Shown: positions 8,844-19,563, numbered from the stretch's first letter. The stretch is DNA of 64,000 bases from Bacteroidales bacterium (GCA_016285145.1 JAEEQE010000001.1:62001-126000), one strand, 5' to 3'. Made by a program: numbers and translations. Notes: generated by a model not told the origin, from the letters alone.

Positions 8844-11800
8844 ATGAAGAAATTTTTCCTTTTGCTTTCCCTTGTGATAATGTGCTTATACGCTGCGATG
8901 GCTCAGGTGCCGCAGAAGATGACCTACCAAGCGGTGGTGCGCAACAGCGGAAACTCTCTTGTGGCTAACCAGAACGTGAGCGTGCGATTATCCATCCTGC
9001 AGGGTTCCGCACAGGGCGCGTCCGTGTATGTGGAAAACCATGCGGCAACGACCAACGAAAACGGCTTGATGACGGTGGAGATTGGTGGCGGCGTGCCCAC
9101 GACGGGCGTTTTTGCCAACATCGATTGGGCTTCCGGACCCTATTACCTGAAATCGGAGATTGATCCGGCTGGAGGCATCAACTACTCTATTGAGAGTGTT
9201 CAGCAGCTGTTGAGCGTGCCGTATGCGTTGTATGCAAAAGAAGCTGGCAACGGATTCAGCGGCGACTACAACGACCTGACCAACAAGCCCACCTTCACCG
9301 AATCGCAAATCTTGAGCATCAGTAATGACACGATTTACCTAACGGGTGGCAGCTTTGTGAAACTGCCCGCCGGCTTTGATGGGGATTATAACAGTTTGAC
9401 TAACAAGCCGAACCTGTTTAGTGGAGCCTATAATGACTTGACAGGCAAACCTAATCTTGCTCCTGTGGCAACTACGGGTGAATATAGCGATCTGTCCGGC
9501 AGACCTAATCTTGCTCCTGTGGCAACTACGGGTGAATATAGCGATCTGTCCGGCAGACCCAATCTTGCTCCAGTGGCGACAAGCGGCAATTACAGCGATT
9601 TGACCAACAAACCGACGCTTTTTGATGGAAATTACAACTCGTTGAGAAACCGGCCCAATTTGGCACCGGTGGCTATTAGTGGCAGTTATAGTGACTTGAT
9701 TAATAAACCGACACTCTTTGATGGAAACTATAATTCATTGAACAACAAACCGATTTTGTTTAGTGGCAGTTACAATGATTTGACGAACAAACCGACATTG
9801 TTTGACGGAAATTATAACTCGTTGAGCAACCGTCCTAATCTGGCACCAGTGGCCATATCGGGCAGTTATGGTGACCTGACCAACAAGCCGAATTTTGCCA
9901 CAGTAGCCACTTCTGGAAATTACAATGATTTGAGCAACAGGCCCGTCATTCCTGCCGAGCAGGTGAACGCCGACTGGAACGCCACCTCCGGCAAAGCGCA
10001 GATTATGAATAAACCGAATCTCGCTCCTGTGGCCACTTCCGGCAATTACAACGATTTGAGCAACAGGCCTGCCATTCCCGCCGAGCAGGTGAACGCCGAC
10101 TGGAACGCCACCTCTGGCAAAGCGCAAATTATGAACAAGCCGAATTTTGCCACAGTTGCCACATCAGGTAATTACAATGATTTAACTAACAAGCCAACCA
10201 TCCCGACCGTGCCCTCAAACGTGAGTGCTTTCCAGAACGATGCGGGCTATATCACCTCCTTCGTCGAGCAGCAGATTCTGAGCATCAGCAACGACACCAT
10301 CTACCTTACGGGCGGCAGCTTTGTGAAACTGCCCGCCGGCTTTGACGGCGATTACAACAGTTTGACCAACAAGCCAAATCTGTTCAGTGGCAATTATAAT
10401 GACCTCACGGGTAAACCGAACCTCGCTCCTGTGGCCACAAGCGGCTCGTATAACGATATAACGGGAAAGCCCAATCTTGCTCCTGTAGCGACGAGCGGAG
10501 AATACAATGATTTGACGGGCAAGCCGAACTTGGCCCCTGTGGCCACTTCTGGCAATTACAACGATTTGAGCAACAGGCCCACTATCCCTGCCGAGCAGGT
10601 GAATGCCGACTGGAACGCCACCTCCGGCAAAGCGCAAATTCTGAACAAACCCACTATCCCGACTGTGCCCGCAAATGTGAGCGCCTTCCAGAATGATGCC
10701 GGTTACATCACACAGGCGGCGGTGCCCACCAATGTGAGTGCTTTCCAGAACGATGCCGGCTACATCACGATGGATTCTGTTCCATCAATTCCCACCAATG
10801 TCAGTGCCTTCGCCAATGATGCAGGATATGTAACCGTGGCCAATGTGCAGCAGGCCGCCAATATCCCCACCAATGTGAGTGCTTTCCAGAACGATGCGGG
10901 CTATCTCACCTCCTTCACCGAACAGCAAATTCTGAGCATCAGCAACGACACCATCTACCTCTCGGGCGGCAGCTTTGTGAAACTGCCGGCAGGCTTTGAC
11001 GGCGATTACAACAGTCTGACCAATAAACCGAATCTGTTCAGTGGAGCCTACGATGACCTTACGGGAAAACCCAATCTTGCTCCTGTAGCGACGAGCGGAG
11101 AATACAATGATTTGACGGGCAAACCGAACTTGGCCCCTGTGGCCACTTCCGGCAATTACAACGATTTGAGCAACAGGCCAACCATCCCTGCCGCGCAGGT
11201 GAACTCCGACTGGAACGCCACCTCTGGCAAAGCGCAAATTCTGAACAAACCGTCTATCCCGACTGTGCCCGCAAATGTGAGCGCCTTCCAGAATGATGCA
11301 GGTTATCTTACCTCCGACAGCCTTGCCAATACAAATGCTCTGCTCGATGCTTTGCAGCAGGCGGTGCTGGGCGACTTCGTGTGTGGCGTCTCCACGGTGA
11401 CTGACTACGAAGGCAACACCTACAACACGGTGAAAATTGGCAACCAGTGTTGGATGAAGGAAAATTTGCGCACGTCTCGTTTTTCCGGTGGTTATCCGTT
11501 AGTCAGATTCCATCCTAATATAGATTGGGATGATACATTATGCTTCGGCTGTTTTGGCTCAACCACAACACCGAGTTTTTGCCCTCCCGGAAACGATGAA
11601 AATCTTCCTACAAACTTCGGGTATCTTTACAATGAGTCCGCTGTCGATGACTTACTTTGTCCTGATGGTTGGCATGTGCCAAATGACGCGGATTGGAGCC
11701 AGTTGATAAGCTATGTTAAAAGTAAGCCTGAAAATCTTTGTGGAGGCAATAGCAACAATATAGCCAAGGCGTTGGCTGCAAATGATTATTGGGAAACCTA

Positions 11801-14072
11801 TTGTGATTGGGATAATTGTATTGTGTGTGGCGATGCGTCAGGCAGAAATGCCACGGGTTTCTCGGCAGTTCCTGCAGGCACGGGTAGCCTTTTTGGTACT
11901 GGTTCCACAGCTGTTTTTTGGGGTATGACGAATTCCCTGTATTTTTATTCTTATTACTCCTTTGCACAAGTTGCGGATTTTCGTGGTTCTGGCCAGGTAC
12001 CTGAAATAAGAGATTATGCTTGGCAATCTGTCCGTTGCCTCCGCGACAACGATGCTTCCAATGGACAGCTGGGGACGCAACAAAGAATACTCGACAGCCT
12101 CGCCCCCGTGGCTTTCAGTGGGGATTACAATGATTTGAGCAACAGGCCTGCCATTCCAGCCGAGCAGGTGAACGCCGATTGGAATGCCACTTCCGGCAAA
12201 GCGCAAATTTTGAATAAACCGAACCTCGCCACGGTGGCCACTTCCGGCAATTACAATGATTTGAGCAACAGGCCTGCCATTCCAGCCGAGCAGGTGAATG
12301 CCGATTGGAACGCCACTTCTGGAAAAGCGCAGGTTTTGAATAAACCGAATCTCGCCACGGTGGCCACTTCCGGTAATTATAATGATTTGAGCAACCTGCC
12401 CACCATTCCCGCCGCACAGGTGAACGCCGATTGGAACGCCACCTCCGGCAAGGCGCAGATTTTGAATAAACCTACCAACGTGAGTGCTTTTACCAACGAT
12501 GCGGGCTACCTCACCTCCGACAGTCTCGCCAACTTGAGCGGCCAACTCAACGCCTTGCAGCAGGCTTTGCTGGAAAAAGAATTTTTGTGCGGTGTTTCCA
12601 CTATTACCGATGTTGACGGCAATATCTACAATACGGTGAAAATAGGTAATCAATGCTGGATGAAGGAGAATCTGCGCACTACCCACTATGCCGATAGCAC
12701 CGCCATACCATTAGCTGTAGATACTAACAACACGAATCCTTGTCGAAGGGCTCCCAATAATGATGAGAATAATGTCACCACCTACGGCTATTTGTACAAT
12801 TGGCCCGCCGTGATGCATGGGGCCGCGTCCAGCAGCACAAACCCCAGTGGTGTGCAGGGCATCTGCCCAACAGGTTGGCATGTGCCGAGTGATGCGGAAT
12901 GGACCCAATTGACGGATTATGTGAGTAGCTGTAGTGAATATCAGTGCGAATTTGACAGAAGCAATATAGCCAAGGCGTTGGCAGCTACTTCAGGCATGGA
13001 CCCTTGTGATGACTGTTGGGCGACGGACATTTGTGTGCCGGCATTCGAAATTCATAAGAATAATGCAACAGGATTCACCGCTCTTCCTGCAGGTAATTAT
13101 GGATATAATAGTATTGTGGTTGGAAGCGGTCTTCAATCAAGTATTTATTATGATTGGTCATTCGCTTCTTTTGGTTACCAAGCTTATTTTTGGAGTACAA
13201 CAAGGGATGATTTCAGAACAAACGGTCGCCGTCTCTCTATGCGGGGTTCAAGAGTTAGAGTGCTTTCGGATAATTATGCAAATGCAAGCTATTCCGTCCG
13301 TTGCCTTCGCGACAACAATGCATCCAATGGACAAATGGGGACGCAACAAGGAATATTGGATAGTCTCGCCCCCGTGGCCTTCAGTGGAAGTTATAACGAT
13401 TTGTCTGACAAACCAACCATCCCCGCCGCACAGGTGAACGCCGATTGGAACGCCACCTCCGGCAAGGCGCAGATTTTGAATAAACCTACCATCCCGACGG
13501 TGCCCACCAATATCAGTGCCTTTACCAACGATGCCGGCTATCTCACTGCTGCCAACGTGCAGCAGGCCGCCAATATCCCCACTAACGTGTCGGCCTTCAA
13601 CAACGATGCGGGCTACATTACGGCATCGGATGTGCCGGCGATGCCGCGGGGCAACCACGTGGGCGACATGCTTTACTGGAATGGATCCGCATGGGTGGTG
13701 CTGCCCGCCGGACAGCAGGGTCAGCATCTGGTGATGAACAACAACATCCCCACCTGGCAGAACGCGGTTGCCGATGAAGGCCCGCATTACATCCTCTTCA
13801 ACGCCAACGGTGGCAGCGGAAGCATGAGCGCGCAGTTCTTCCCGCAAGGCGTGGCTCAGACAATCAATGCCAACACCTTTGTGCGTAACGGCTATATGTT
13901 CACGGGTTGGAACACCGCCGCCGACGGCTCCGGAACCTCTTACGCAGTGAATGCGGTCATCACTCTAACCTCCAATATCACCCTCTATGCGCAATGGACT
14001 ACCCGCGTGCGCGTGCCCCTCAGTACCCCCTGCGACGACACCTTCAGAACGCGCGACGCAACCAACAGATAA
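8844..14072 (+). CDS. Giant exported repeat protein with two FISUMP domains and a Listeria-Bacteroides repeat
   Basis: 1742 residues. A signal peptide (FFLLLSLVIMCLYAAMAQ) starts the protein. Residues about 20-135 form a conserved head (PQKMTYQAVVRNSGN...). Residues about 139-845 are short beta-hairpin-like repeats (GDYNSLTNKPNL, NYNDLSNRP) mixed with tail-fibre-like units ADWNATSGKAQILNKP. Residues about 845-1070 and 1249-1490 are two FISUMP domains, each with NQCWMKENLRT, DGWHVP or TGWHVPSD, and SVRCLRD. Residues about 1647-1720 are one Listeria-Bacteroides repeat (NGYMFTGWNTAADG...LYAQWT). It ends in an Arg/Thr-rich tail with no type IX sorting domain. A surface or fibre role is inferred; real function unknown. 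Confidence 0.85.
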   Translation: MKKFFLLLSLVIMCLYAAMAQVPQKMTYQAVVRNSGNSLVANQNVSVRLSILQGSAQGASVYVENHAATTNENGLMTVEIGGGVPTTGVFANIDWASGPYYLKSEIDPAGGINYSIESVQQLLSVPYALYAKEAGNGFSGDYNDLTNKPTFTESQILSISNDTIYLTGGSFVKLPAGFDGDYNSLTNKPNLFSGAYNDLTGKPNLAPVATTGEYSDLSGRPNLAPVATTGEYSDLSGRPNLAPVATSGNYSDLTNKPTLFDGNYNSLRNRPNLAPVAISGSYSDLINKPTLFDGNYNSLNNKPILFSGSYNDLTNKPTLFDGNYNSLSNRPNLAPVAISGSYGDLTNKPNFATVATSGNYNDLSNRPVIPAEQVNADWNATSGKAQIMNKPNLAPVATSGNYNDLSNRPAIPAEQVNADWNATSGKAQIMNKPNFATVATSGNYNDLTNKPTIPTVPSNVSAFQNDAGYITSFVEQQILSISNDTIYLTGGSFVKLPAGFDGDYNSLTNKPNLFSGNYNDLTGKPNLAPVATSGSYNDITGKPNLAPVATSGEYNDLTGKPNLAPVATSGNYNDLSNRPTIPAEQVNADWNATSGKAQILNKPTIPTVPANVSAFQNDAGYITQAAVPTNVSAFQNDAGYITMDSVPSIPTNVSAFANDAGYVTVANVQQAANIPTNVSAFQNDAGYLTSFTEQQILSISNDTIYLSGGSFVKLPAGFDGDYNSLTNKPNLFSGAYDDLTGKPNLAPVATSGEYNDLTGKPNLAPVATSGNYNDLSNRPTIPAAQVNSDWNATSGKAQILNKPSIPTVPANVSAFQNDAGYLTSDSLANTNALLDALQQAVLGDFVCGVSTVTDYEGNTYNTVKIGNQCWMKENLRTSRFSGGYPLVRFHPNIDWDDTLCFGCFGSTTTPSFCPPGNDENLPTNFGYLYNESAVDDLLCPDGWHVPNDADWSQLISYVKSKPENLCGGNSNNIAKALAANDYWETYCDWDNCIVCGDASGRNATGFSAVPAGTGSLFGTGSTAVFWGMTNSLYFYSYYSFAQVADFRGSGQVPEIRDYAWQSVRCLRDNDASNGQLGTQQRILDSLAPVAFSGDYNDLSNRPAIPAEQVNADWNATSGKAQILNKPNLATVATSGNYNDLSNRPAIPAEQVNADWNATSGKAQVLNKPNLATVATSGNYNDLSNLPTIPAAQVNADWNATSGKAQILNKPTNVSAFTNDAGYLTSDSLANLSGQLNALQQALLEKEFLCGVSTITDVDGNIYNTVKIGNQCWMKENLRTTHYADSTAIPLAVDTNNTNPCRRAPNNDENNVTTYGYLYNWPAVMHGAASSSTNPSGVQGICPTGWHVPSDAEWTQLTDYVSSCSEYQCEFDRSNIAKALAATSGMDPCDDCWATDICVPAFEIHKNNATGFTALPAGNYGYNSIVVGSGLQSSIYYDWSFASFGYQAYFWSTTRDDFRTNGRRLSMRGSRVRVLSDNYANASYSVRCLRDNNASNGQMGTQQGILDSLAPVAFSGSYNDLSDKPTIPAAQVNADWNATSGKAQILNKPTIPTVPTNISAFTNDAGYLTAANVQQAANIPTNVSAFNNDAGYITASDVPAMPRGNHVGDMLYWNGSAWVVLPAGQQGQHLVMNNNIPTWQNAVADEGPHYILFNANGGSGSMSAQFFPQGVAQTINANTFVRNGYMFTGWNTAADGSGTSYAVNAVITLTSNITLYAQWTTRVRVPLSTPCDDTFRTRDATNR
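9260..11330 (+). repeat. Coding repeat field of the first giant gene
   Basis: About 2 kb of repeats. A block of roughly 110 bases encoding LSISNDTIYL...GSFVKLPAGFDGDYN occurs three times (near 9310, 10278 and 10928). The ADWNATSGKAQ unit occurs four times here and four more times up to 13.5 kb. Some 40-60 base stretches are nearly identical, so recombination or assembly collapse is possible. Confidence 0.85.
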
Positions 14073-14101
14073 CATCTCTTTCATTATAGTTTAGTAGGAA
14101 T

Positions 14102-17100
14102 ATGGAAAAGATAAAGAATTTGAAAAGTCTGTTGAGTTTGGCAATGCTGCTGCTCGTGGGCGTGTTGCAAGCGCAGGTGACGGAGGTGTGCGCGGGCGAT
14201 GGCACCGACTCGGTGACACTCTATGTGAGCAACTACCAGTACGGCAATATCCAGTGGCAATATTCGGAAGATACGCTCACCTGGACCGACATACCAGGTG
14301 CCAACGATACCATCTTTCGTTTTAAACCGAATGAAAATGAGGCTTTATACTATCGTGCCTGGATGCAGTACCCCAACTGCCCCGATGAATCGTCTGTTGT
14401 CACCCGCGTGCGATTCCTGCCCAAGGCAAACGCCGGTCCCGATCGCATTCTCAATGAGAATTTTGTGACCACACTCTTCGGCAACAAGGTGGAGGATGAA
14501 AACACCCGCTGTATGTGGCAGGTGATTGAGGGCTACTCTGCCAATCTGGAAGACCCCACCTGGTACAACTCGGCCTTCTCAGGGCCTGACACGCTGTATC
14601 GCCTCACATGGACGCTGGCCAACGCCTGCGGCGTAAGTGTTGATACGGTGGAGATTCGTTATGTGCATACGGTGATGTATGACGCCATCGTTTTGGTGGA
14701 CCCCACCGATATTATCCTCAGCGATTCGGCCGAAATGGCCTCTGGCATTTACCGCATTGTCTTCAGCGCCCCGGTGCCGAATATCACGGATAGTACGATA
14801 CTAGTGAGTATGACGGACGGAGGCTTCCTCCGCAAGGTTCTGTGGTTTGAGCATTTTGGTGACACTTGCGAGATGGTGACATCACAAGCATATCTGTCGG
14901 ATATTATTGTCGATGGTGTTATGAATTTTGAGATACCATTGTTCTCTTCCAATCGTGCTACTCGAAGATCCTCAAATGGCAGGACTTTCACGCGCAGTAA
15001 TCTTCAGCAAGATCCTCGTTTTTTGTCAGGGAGATGGGGTGAGCTGATAAACGAGATGGTTGGCGGAATGTCTGGTACTCGTGATTTTTTTGAAGAGTAT
15101 GTTAATGTTGGCTCATTCCAGCTGGATGAGGGATGGAAAATATCGAATGTTCAAATTGACACGAATGATTTGACAATTATCTGTGATTACAGAGTTGTCT
15201 TAAGGAGATTATATTTGTATTATAAAGTTGGTGTGATTGGGGATTTTAGATTGAATTTTACTCTACATACCGAAGGGAACGCCAATGTCAATTTTTCAAA
15301 GGATATTGAAACCCCAATACAAATACCTCTTGGCCCCGTGATTTTTAGCATAAAAGTCCCCATTACCATAACGGGTTCCTGTCATACACCACAAGGTATG
15401 GACATTCCTATGCATATTACCAAGCCGTTGGATATGATAGCGGAATATAGTGGTGCTTTGCCATTGCCGACCCCTATTGTAGGACTGTTTTTGCCCGTGC
15501 CAATTCCCGATTCATTGAGCGAGAATAATGGCAGAATGGTAGTGTCCGCAGATGAAACTCCTTCATCATTTACTTTTGAATTATCTGGATCCGTAGGAGT
15601 GAAGTTATCTGCATTGTTGTTCAAAGTAATCGGGCCACAGTTTAGCTTTATGCCCAAATTTACTTGGTCGGTTTGCGAGGGAACAAATGGCTTCAGGCAA
15701 GCGAAAAGTTATTTCTCAATTGATACGAGACTTGATATCGGATTAGACCTCTTGGGACATTTTTCAGCAGGTTATTTTCATGTTTGGCCTGGCGAAGAAG
15801 ATGTTATACATTATTATCCGTACCGCCTTGCAATGGGACATCAAACGAATCGAAACCTTACCCAGCCCTCTGCGGGCTCCTGGAATTTCGAGCCTGTTAA
15901 AGTGAACTTGTACAACTGGGTGAATATGCCGGTGAAAAGTGGCAAAAAGGTTCTCTTTGAGGCCACGGGCGGCGTGGTGTCGTCCACCCCTTCTGGCTCA
16001 GGTTCGGCCAGTGCATTCGCCTTTACCGATGATGCGGGCCTCGCCAAGATCTATTGGAAACCACTGGCTTCAAACGCTTCGCTGAAGGCCTCCGTGCTGG
16101 ATTGTGAGGGCAACCATATCAAGGGTTCTCCGCTATACTTTTATTCCAACGGGGTTGCTGACCCGTGCCTGAATTCCACCTTGAGTCTTGGCATCGATAA
16201 CAACGGACGCTTCATCACTTCAGGTGGTACTTCGCCGTTTCATTATTCATCGAATGGGACTTCTTGGTTGCCTGAATTTAATATGTCATATCCGCTTGCC
16301 CCTGGTACATATTTCGTGAAGGATGCCGATGGTTGTGTGGCCGCCACCACCAATACCGTGCAGGAGTCAATGCCTCCTTGTAATCTCAATACCAGCACTT
16401 ACCAGGATGGCTTGCATGTGCGTTTTGAGGCCAACAACGGCACTGCCCCATACCACTTTTATGTGGATGGTTTGGATTACACCACTTCTGGTACCACACA
16501 GCGTGTTTTTCAACACACTTTTGCCCAGGATGGCGAATATACCATCACCGTGACAGATGCCAACGGCTGCACTCAAAGCACCATTGTACACCTCGTTGAC
16601 GGTGTCACGCTGCCCACTGTGGTTACCAGTACCACTTACCACACTTCTCATAATGTTTATGATCAGGTGATGGGCGCGGTGACCGCTAACGGCGGCGCGG
16701 CCCTCACCGAGCGTGGCATCCAGTGGAGCCTCTCTTCCGACATGTCCAATGCCACCAATGTGCCGAGCAGCTTTACGGGAGACGGACTGGGTCAGTATCT
16801 GTGTCAAATTTCTGGTGTGAGTGCCGGCACCACCTACTATGCCCGCGCCTATGCCAGCAATAGCAAGGGAACGGCCTACGGCGCTGTGATTACGCTAACG
16901 GTGCTGGGAAGTGCTATCACTACATCCTGTGGCGTCTCCGTTATCCGTAGCAATGAAACGGGTTCTAACGGCACCATTACAGCTGTGCGCGACCACCAGA
17001 ACAACAGCTACGCGGTGGTGCAGATTGGCAGCCAGTGCTGGCTGAAGGAGAATATGCGCTGCACCACCTCGCCGAGTACGGGTGCCAATATGGTGCAAAA

Positions 17101-19498
17101 CCCGGCCAACGGCACCTCCTCTACCGTGCGTCGCGCCTACTACTATGACAACAACCCGGCCAACGCCGCCAACGGCTACGGCTTGCTCTACAACTGGCCT
17201 GCATCCATGGATGGCAGCACTATGGAGGGTGCTCGCGGCATCTGTCCCGAAGGCTGGCACTTGCCCGCTGATGCGGAGTGGACACAACTGACCAACTATG
17301 TAAGCAGTCAGAGTCAGTATGTATGCGGCAGTGACAACACCTACATAGCCAAAGCGTTGGCAGCCACATCGGGGTGGAACAGTTTCAACTCGCTTTGCAC
17401 TGTTGGCAATGAACCAAGCACCAACAATGCAACGGGCTTTTCGGCCCTTCCTTCTGGCGTCTATTTAGGTAACTACTATGCTCTCGGTAATAGAACTGAT
17501 TTCTGGAGCGCTACCCAGATTTATGGCAGCAGTGCTTACCGTCGCAATCTCAATAGCAGTAGTACCTCCTTGGACAGGTACTACAACACCAAGGATGGCT
17601 GCTACTCCGTTCGCTGCCTCCGGAATGATGAAGGAACAAGTGCGGCGGTTTTGCCTACAATCTCAACCTCGGCGGTAGGGAATGTTACGTCCACAACAGC
17701 TACTTGTGGCGGAAATGTCACTTCGGATGGCGGTGCAAACGTGACAGAACGAGGCGTTTGCTGGAGTACCAGTCAGAATCCTACAATCTCTGACAGTCAT
17801 ACTGTCGATGGCAGTGGCGTGGGCAGTTTCATCAGTAACATTTCAGGCCTTACGGCAGGGGTTACATACTATGTGCGCGCATACGCCACCAATAGCGTTG
17901 GCACGGCGTATGGTGATGAGGTGAGTCTTACCGTGCCGGGCAGCAGCAATGTTGATGAAGTCGTGGTGTCGTTCAACGGCTCCACCTGGGTGGCCGCTGA
18001 CATATTGTTGGTGGAAGACCATTCCACAGATGGATATATCACGATTGCTATAGAAAAAACACAAAGGTGTTCAAGAAATAATACAGATGTTTATTTGTTG
18101 GGATTCTTGAAAAACACAACAGGTTCCTGGACGTATTCTTCCTCTGGGGGACATTATTGTTTGTATCGGGATCCTTCATATATATACAGGGATGCCAATG
18201 GCGTTTTGGGAAATGCTGGTGGTGCTTATTGGGGGTGGAATGAAGTGAAAAATTCATTTGTGGAAAATATCACAGAGATTGATTTGAATAATATGACAAT
18301 AAGCGGTACTTTTTCGCAGGATTTTTTTGATATCGCGGATTATATTGCAGCAGGAAATACAATACCTACAAACAGAAAAACATTGACGGTTACGTTGAAC
18401 AATGCTCATTTCAATGACACGAGTGCCGTTACAGGTGCAACTGTAACTACGGCTGTCGTCAGCAATATAACTTCCACATCCGCCACCTGCGGCGGAAATG
18501 TGACTTCCGATGGCGGTGCAAACGTCACGGCACGGGGCGTTTGTTGGAGCACCCATCACAATCCTACAATTTCTGACAGTCATACTGACGACGGCAGTGG
18601 CACGGGCAGTTTCACCAGCGGTATGACGGGATTGTTCCCAAATACAACCTATTATGTTCGTGCATATGCCGTGAATAGTGTCGGGACGAGGTATGGCAAT
18701 GAGGTGAGTTTTACAACATCGAATATTGAATATGGACAACCTTGCCCAAATGCAACCACCGTGACAGATATTGACGGCAACACCTATAATACCGTACAGA
18801 TAGGTCAGCAATGTTGGATGAAGGAAAATCTCAGGACCAGACATTTTGCAGATGGAACGGGTATCTCAGCCGATGGTACGCAGGTTTCGGCAAATATGGC
18901 CTCATTCTTATATTATTGTTCCGATGAACCTTTCTTCTATGTGCCTAATAAGAATTTTTCTTGCGTGCCCACGTATGGTTACTTATACAACTATGCGGCA
19001 GTGATGCATGGTGCTACTCCCAGCGATGCAAATCCCAGTGGAGTGCAGGGCATTTGTCCTACAGGCTGGCATGTGCCCAGCGATGCAGAGTGGACGCAAC
19101 TCACCAACTTTGTGAGTGGTCAAAGCCAGTATTGGTGTGGTGGCAACAATACGTATGTTGCCAAAGCCTTGTCGGCTATTTCTGCCGATTGGATTATCTC
19201 ATCAAATGCGTGTGCGATAGGCAATGACCTCATAGCAAACAATCGAACTGGTTTTTCGGCCTTTCCTGCAGGCCGATTCTCCAGCGGTTCCCTTTTGGCC
19301 AGCGGCGCTAATTGTGGCACGTACGAGTCTTTTGGAAATAGTGCTTGTTTTTGGAGCTCGACGCAACATTATTACAGTGAATATTATGCGTATGGTATAG
19401 AGCTTTTTTATGAAAATACTTTTGTTGGTAAGCAGTTAAATAGTAAGGATTTGTTCTCTAAGATTGACGCTCTTTCCGTCCGCTGTCTCCGCGATTAG
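14102..19498 (+). CDS. Giant exported mosaic protein with two FISUMP and three fibronectin-like domains
   Basis: 1798 residues with an N-terminal signal peptide (LLSLAMLLLVGVLQAQ). Residues about 25-200 are Ig/PKD-like. Residues about 200-640 match nothing I recognise. Residues about 690-834 resemble SprB-type repeats (ISGGTSPFHYS, GEYTITVTDANGC). Fibronectin-like units lie at about 837-936, 1182-1278 and 1443-1541 (GVCWSTSQNPTISDSHT). FISUMP domains lie at about 940-1175 (SQCWLKENM) and 1543-1798 (QQCWMKENLRT...SVRCLRD). A unique segment (about 1280-1441) separates fibronectin units 2 and 3. The protein stops at the end of the last FISUMP, with no sorting domain. It follows the other giant gene by 29 bases, so the two are probably one operon. 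Confidence 0.85.
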   Translation: MEKIKNLKSLLSLAMLLLVGVLQAQVTEVCAGDGTDSVTLYVSNYQYGNIQWQYSEDTLTWTDIPGANDTIFRFKPNENEALYYRAWMQYPNCPDESSVVTRVRFLPKANAGPDRILNENFVTTLFGNKVEDENTRCMWQVIEGYSANLEDPTWYNSAFSGPDTLYRLTWTLANACGVSVDTVEIRYVHTVMYDAIVLVDPTDIILSDSAEMASGIYRIVFSAPVPNITDSTILVSMTDGGFLRKVLWFEHFGDTCEMVTSQAYLSDIIVDGVMNFEIPLFSSNRATRRSSNGRTFTRSNLQQDPRFLSGRWGELINEMVGGMSGTRDFFEEYVNVGSFQLDEGWKISNVQIDTNDLTIICDYRVVLRRLYLYYKVGVIGDFRLNFTLHTEGNANVNFSKDIETPIQIPLGPVIFSIKVPITITGSCHTPQGMDIPMHITKPLDMIAEYSGALPLPTPIVGLFLPVPIPDSLSENNGRMVVSADETPSSFTFELSGSVGVKLSALLFKVIGPQFSFMPKFTWSVCEGTNGFRQAKSYFSIDTRLDIGLDLLGHFSAGYFHVWPGEEDVIHYYPYRLAMGHQTNRNLTQPSAGSWNFEPVKVNLYNWVNMPVKSGKKVLFEATGGVVSSTPSGSGSASAFAFTDDAGLAKIYWKPLASNASLKASVLDCEGNHIKGSPLYFYSNGVADPCLNSTLSLGIDNNGRFITSGGTSPFHYSSNGTSWLPEFNMSYPLAPGTYFVKDADGCVAATTNTVQESMPPCNLNTSTYQDGLHVRFEANNGTAPYHFYVDGLDYTTSGTTQRVFQHTFAQDGEYTITVTDANGCTQSTIVHLVDGVTLPTVVTSTTYHTSHNVYDQVMGAVTANGGAALTERGIQWSLSSDMSNATNVPSSFTGDGLGQYLCQISGVSAGTTYYARAYASNSKGTAYGAVITLTVLGSAITTSCGVSVIRSNETGSNGTITAVRDHQNNSYAVVQIGSQCWLKENMRCTTSPSTGANMVQNPANGTSSTVRRAYYYDNNPANAANGYGLLYNWPASMDGSTMEGARGICPEGWHLPADAEWTQLTNYVSSQSQYVCGSDNTYIAKALAATSGWNSFNSLCTVGNEPSTNNATGFSALPSGVYLGNYYALGNRTDFWSATQIYGSSAYRRNLNSSSTSLDRYYNTKDGCYSVRCLRNDEGTSAAVLPTISTSAVGNVTSTTATCGGNVTSDGGANVTERGVCWSTSQNPTISDSHTVDGSGVGSFISNISGLTAGVTYYVRAYATNSVGTAYGDEVSLTVPGSSNVDEVVVSFNGSTWVAADILLVEDHSTDGYITIAIEKTQRCSRNNTDVYLLGFLKNTTGSWTYSSSGGHYCLYRDPSYIYRDANGVLGNAGGAYWGWNEVKNSFVENITEIDLNNMTISGTFSQDFFDIADYIAAGNTIPTNRKTLTVTLNNAHFNDTSAVTGATVTTAVVSNITSTSATCGGNVTSDGGANVTARGVCWSTHHNPTISDSHTDDGSGTGSFTSGMTGLFPNTTYYVRAYAVNSVGTRYGNEVSFTTSNIEYGQPCPNATTVTDIDGNTYNTVQIGQQCWMKENLRTRHFADGTGISADGTQVSANMASFLYYCSDEPFFYVPNKNFSCVPTYGYLYNYAAVMHGATPSDANPSGVQGICPTGWHVPSDAEWTQLTNFVSGQSQYWCGGNNTYVAKALSAISADWIISSNACAIGNDLIANNRTGFSAFPAGRFSSGSLLASGANCGTYESFGNSACFWSSTQHYYSEYYAYGIELFYENTFVGKQLNSKDLFSKIDALSVRCLRD
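17690..18690 (+). repeat. Duplicated fibronectin-like coding units
   Basis: The stretch near 17690-17900 recurs near 18470-18690 with high DNA identity (for example cggcggaaatgtgacttcc and ggcggtgcaaacgt in both). They are separated by a more AT-rich unique segment at about 17945-18420, which suggests either duplication with later insertion or insertion into a tandem pair. Confidence 0.7.
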
Positions 19499-19533
19499 TT
19501 CAATCAAGAATTAAGATTTCAGAATTAAGAATG

Positions 19534-19563
19534 AGGGCGCGGCCACACGGCCGCGCCCTTTGT
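19534..19563 (+). terminator. Rho-independent terminator of the giant gene operon
   Basis: A perfect 11-base-pair GC-rich stem (AGGGCGCGGCC at 19534-19544, complement at 19549-19559) with a 4-base ACAC loop and a short T-rich tail (TTTG). It lies 36 bases after the stop codon at 19498. Confidence 0.8.

Noticed and set aside
9260..11330. Regular repeats that might be a CRISPR array
   Set aside because: They keep one open frame over 1742 codons, unit lengths vary, and repeats are translated to protein motifs.
14005..14110. Frameshift that would join the two giant genes
   Set aside because: The second gene has its own start and signal peptide right after the gap, so they are separate proteins.
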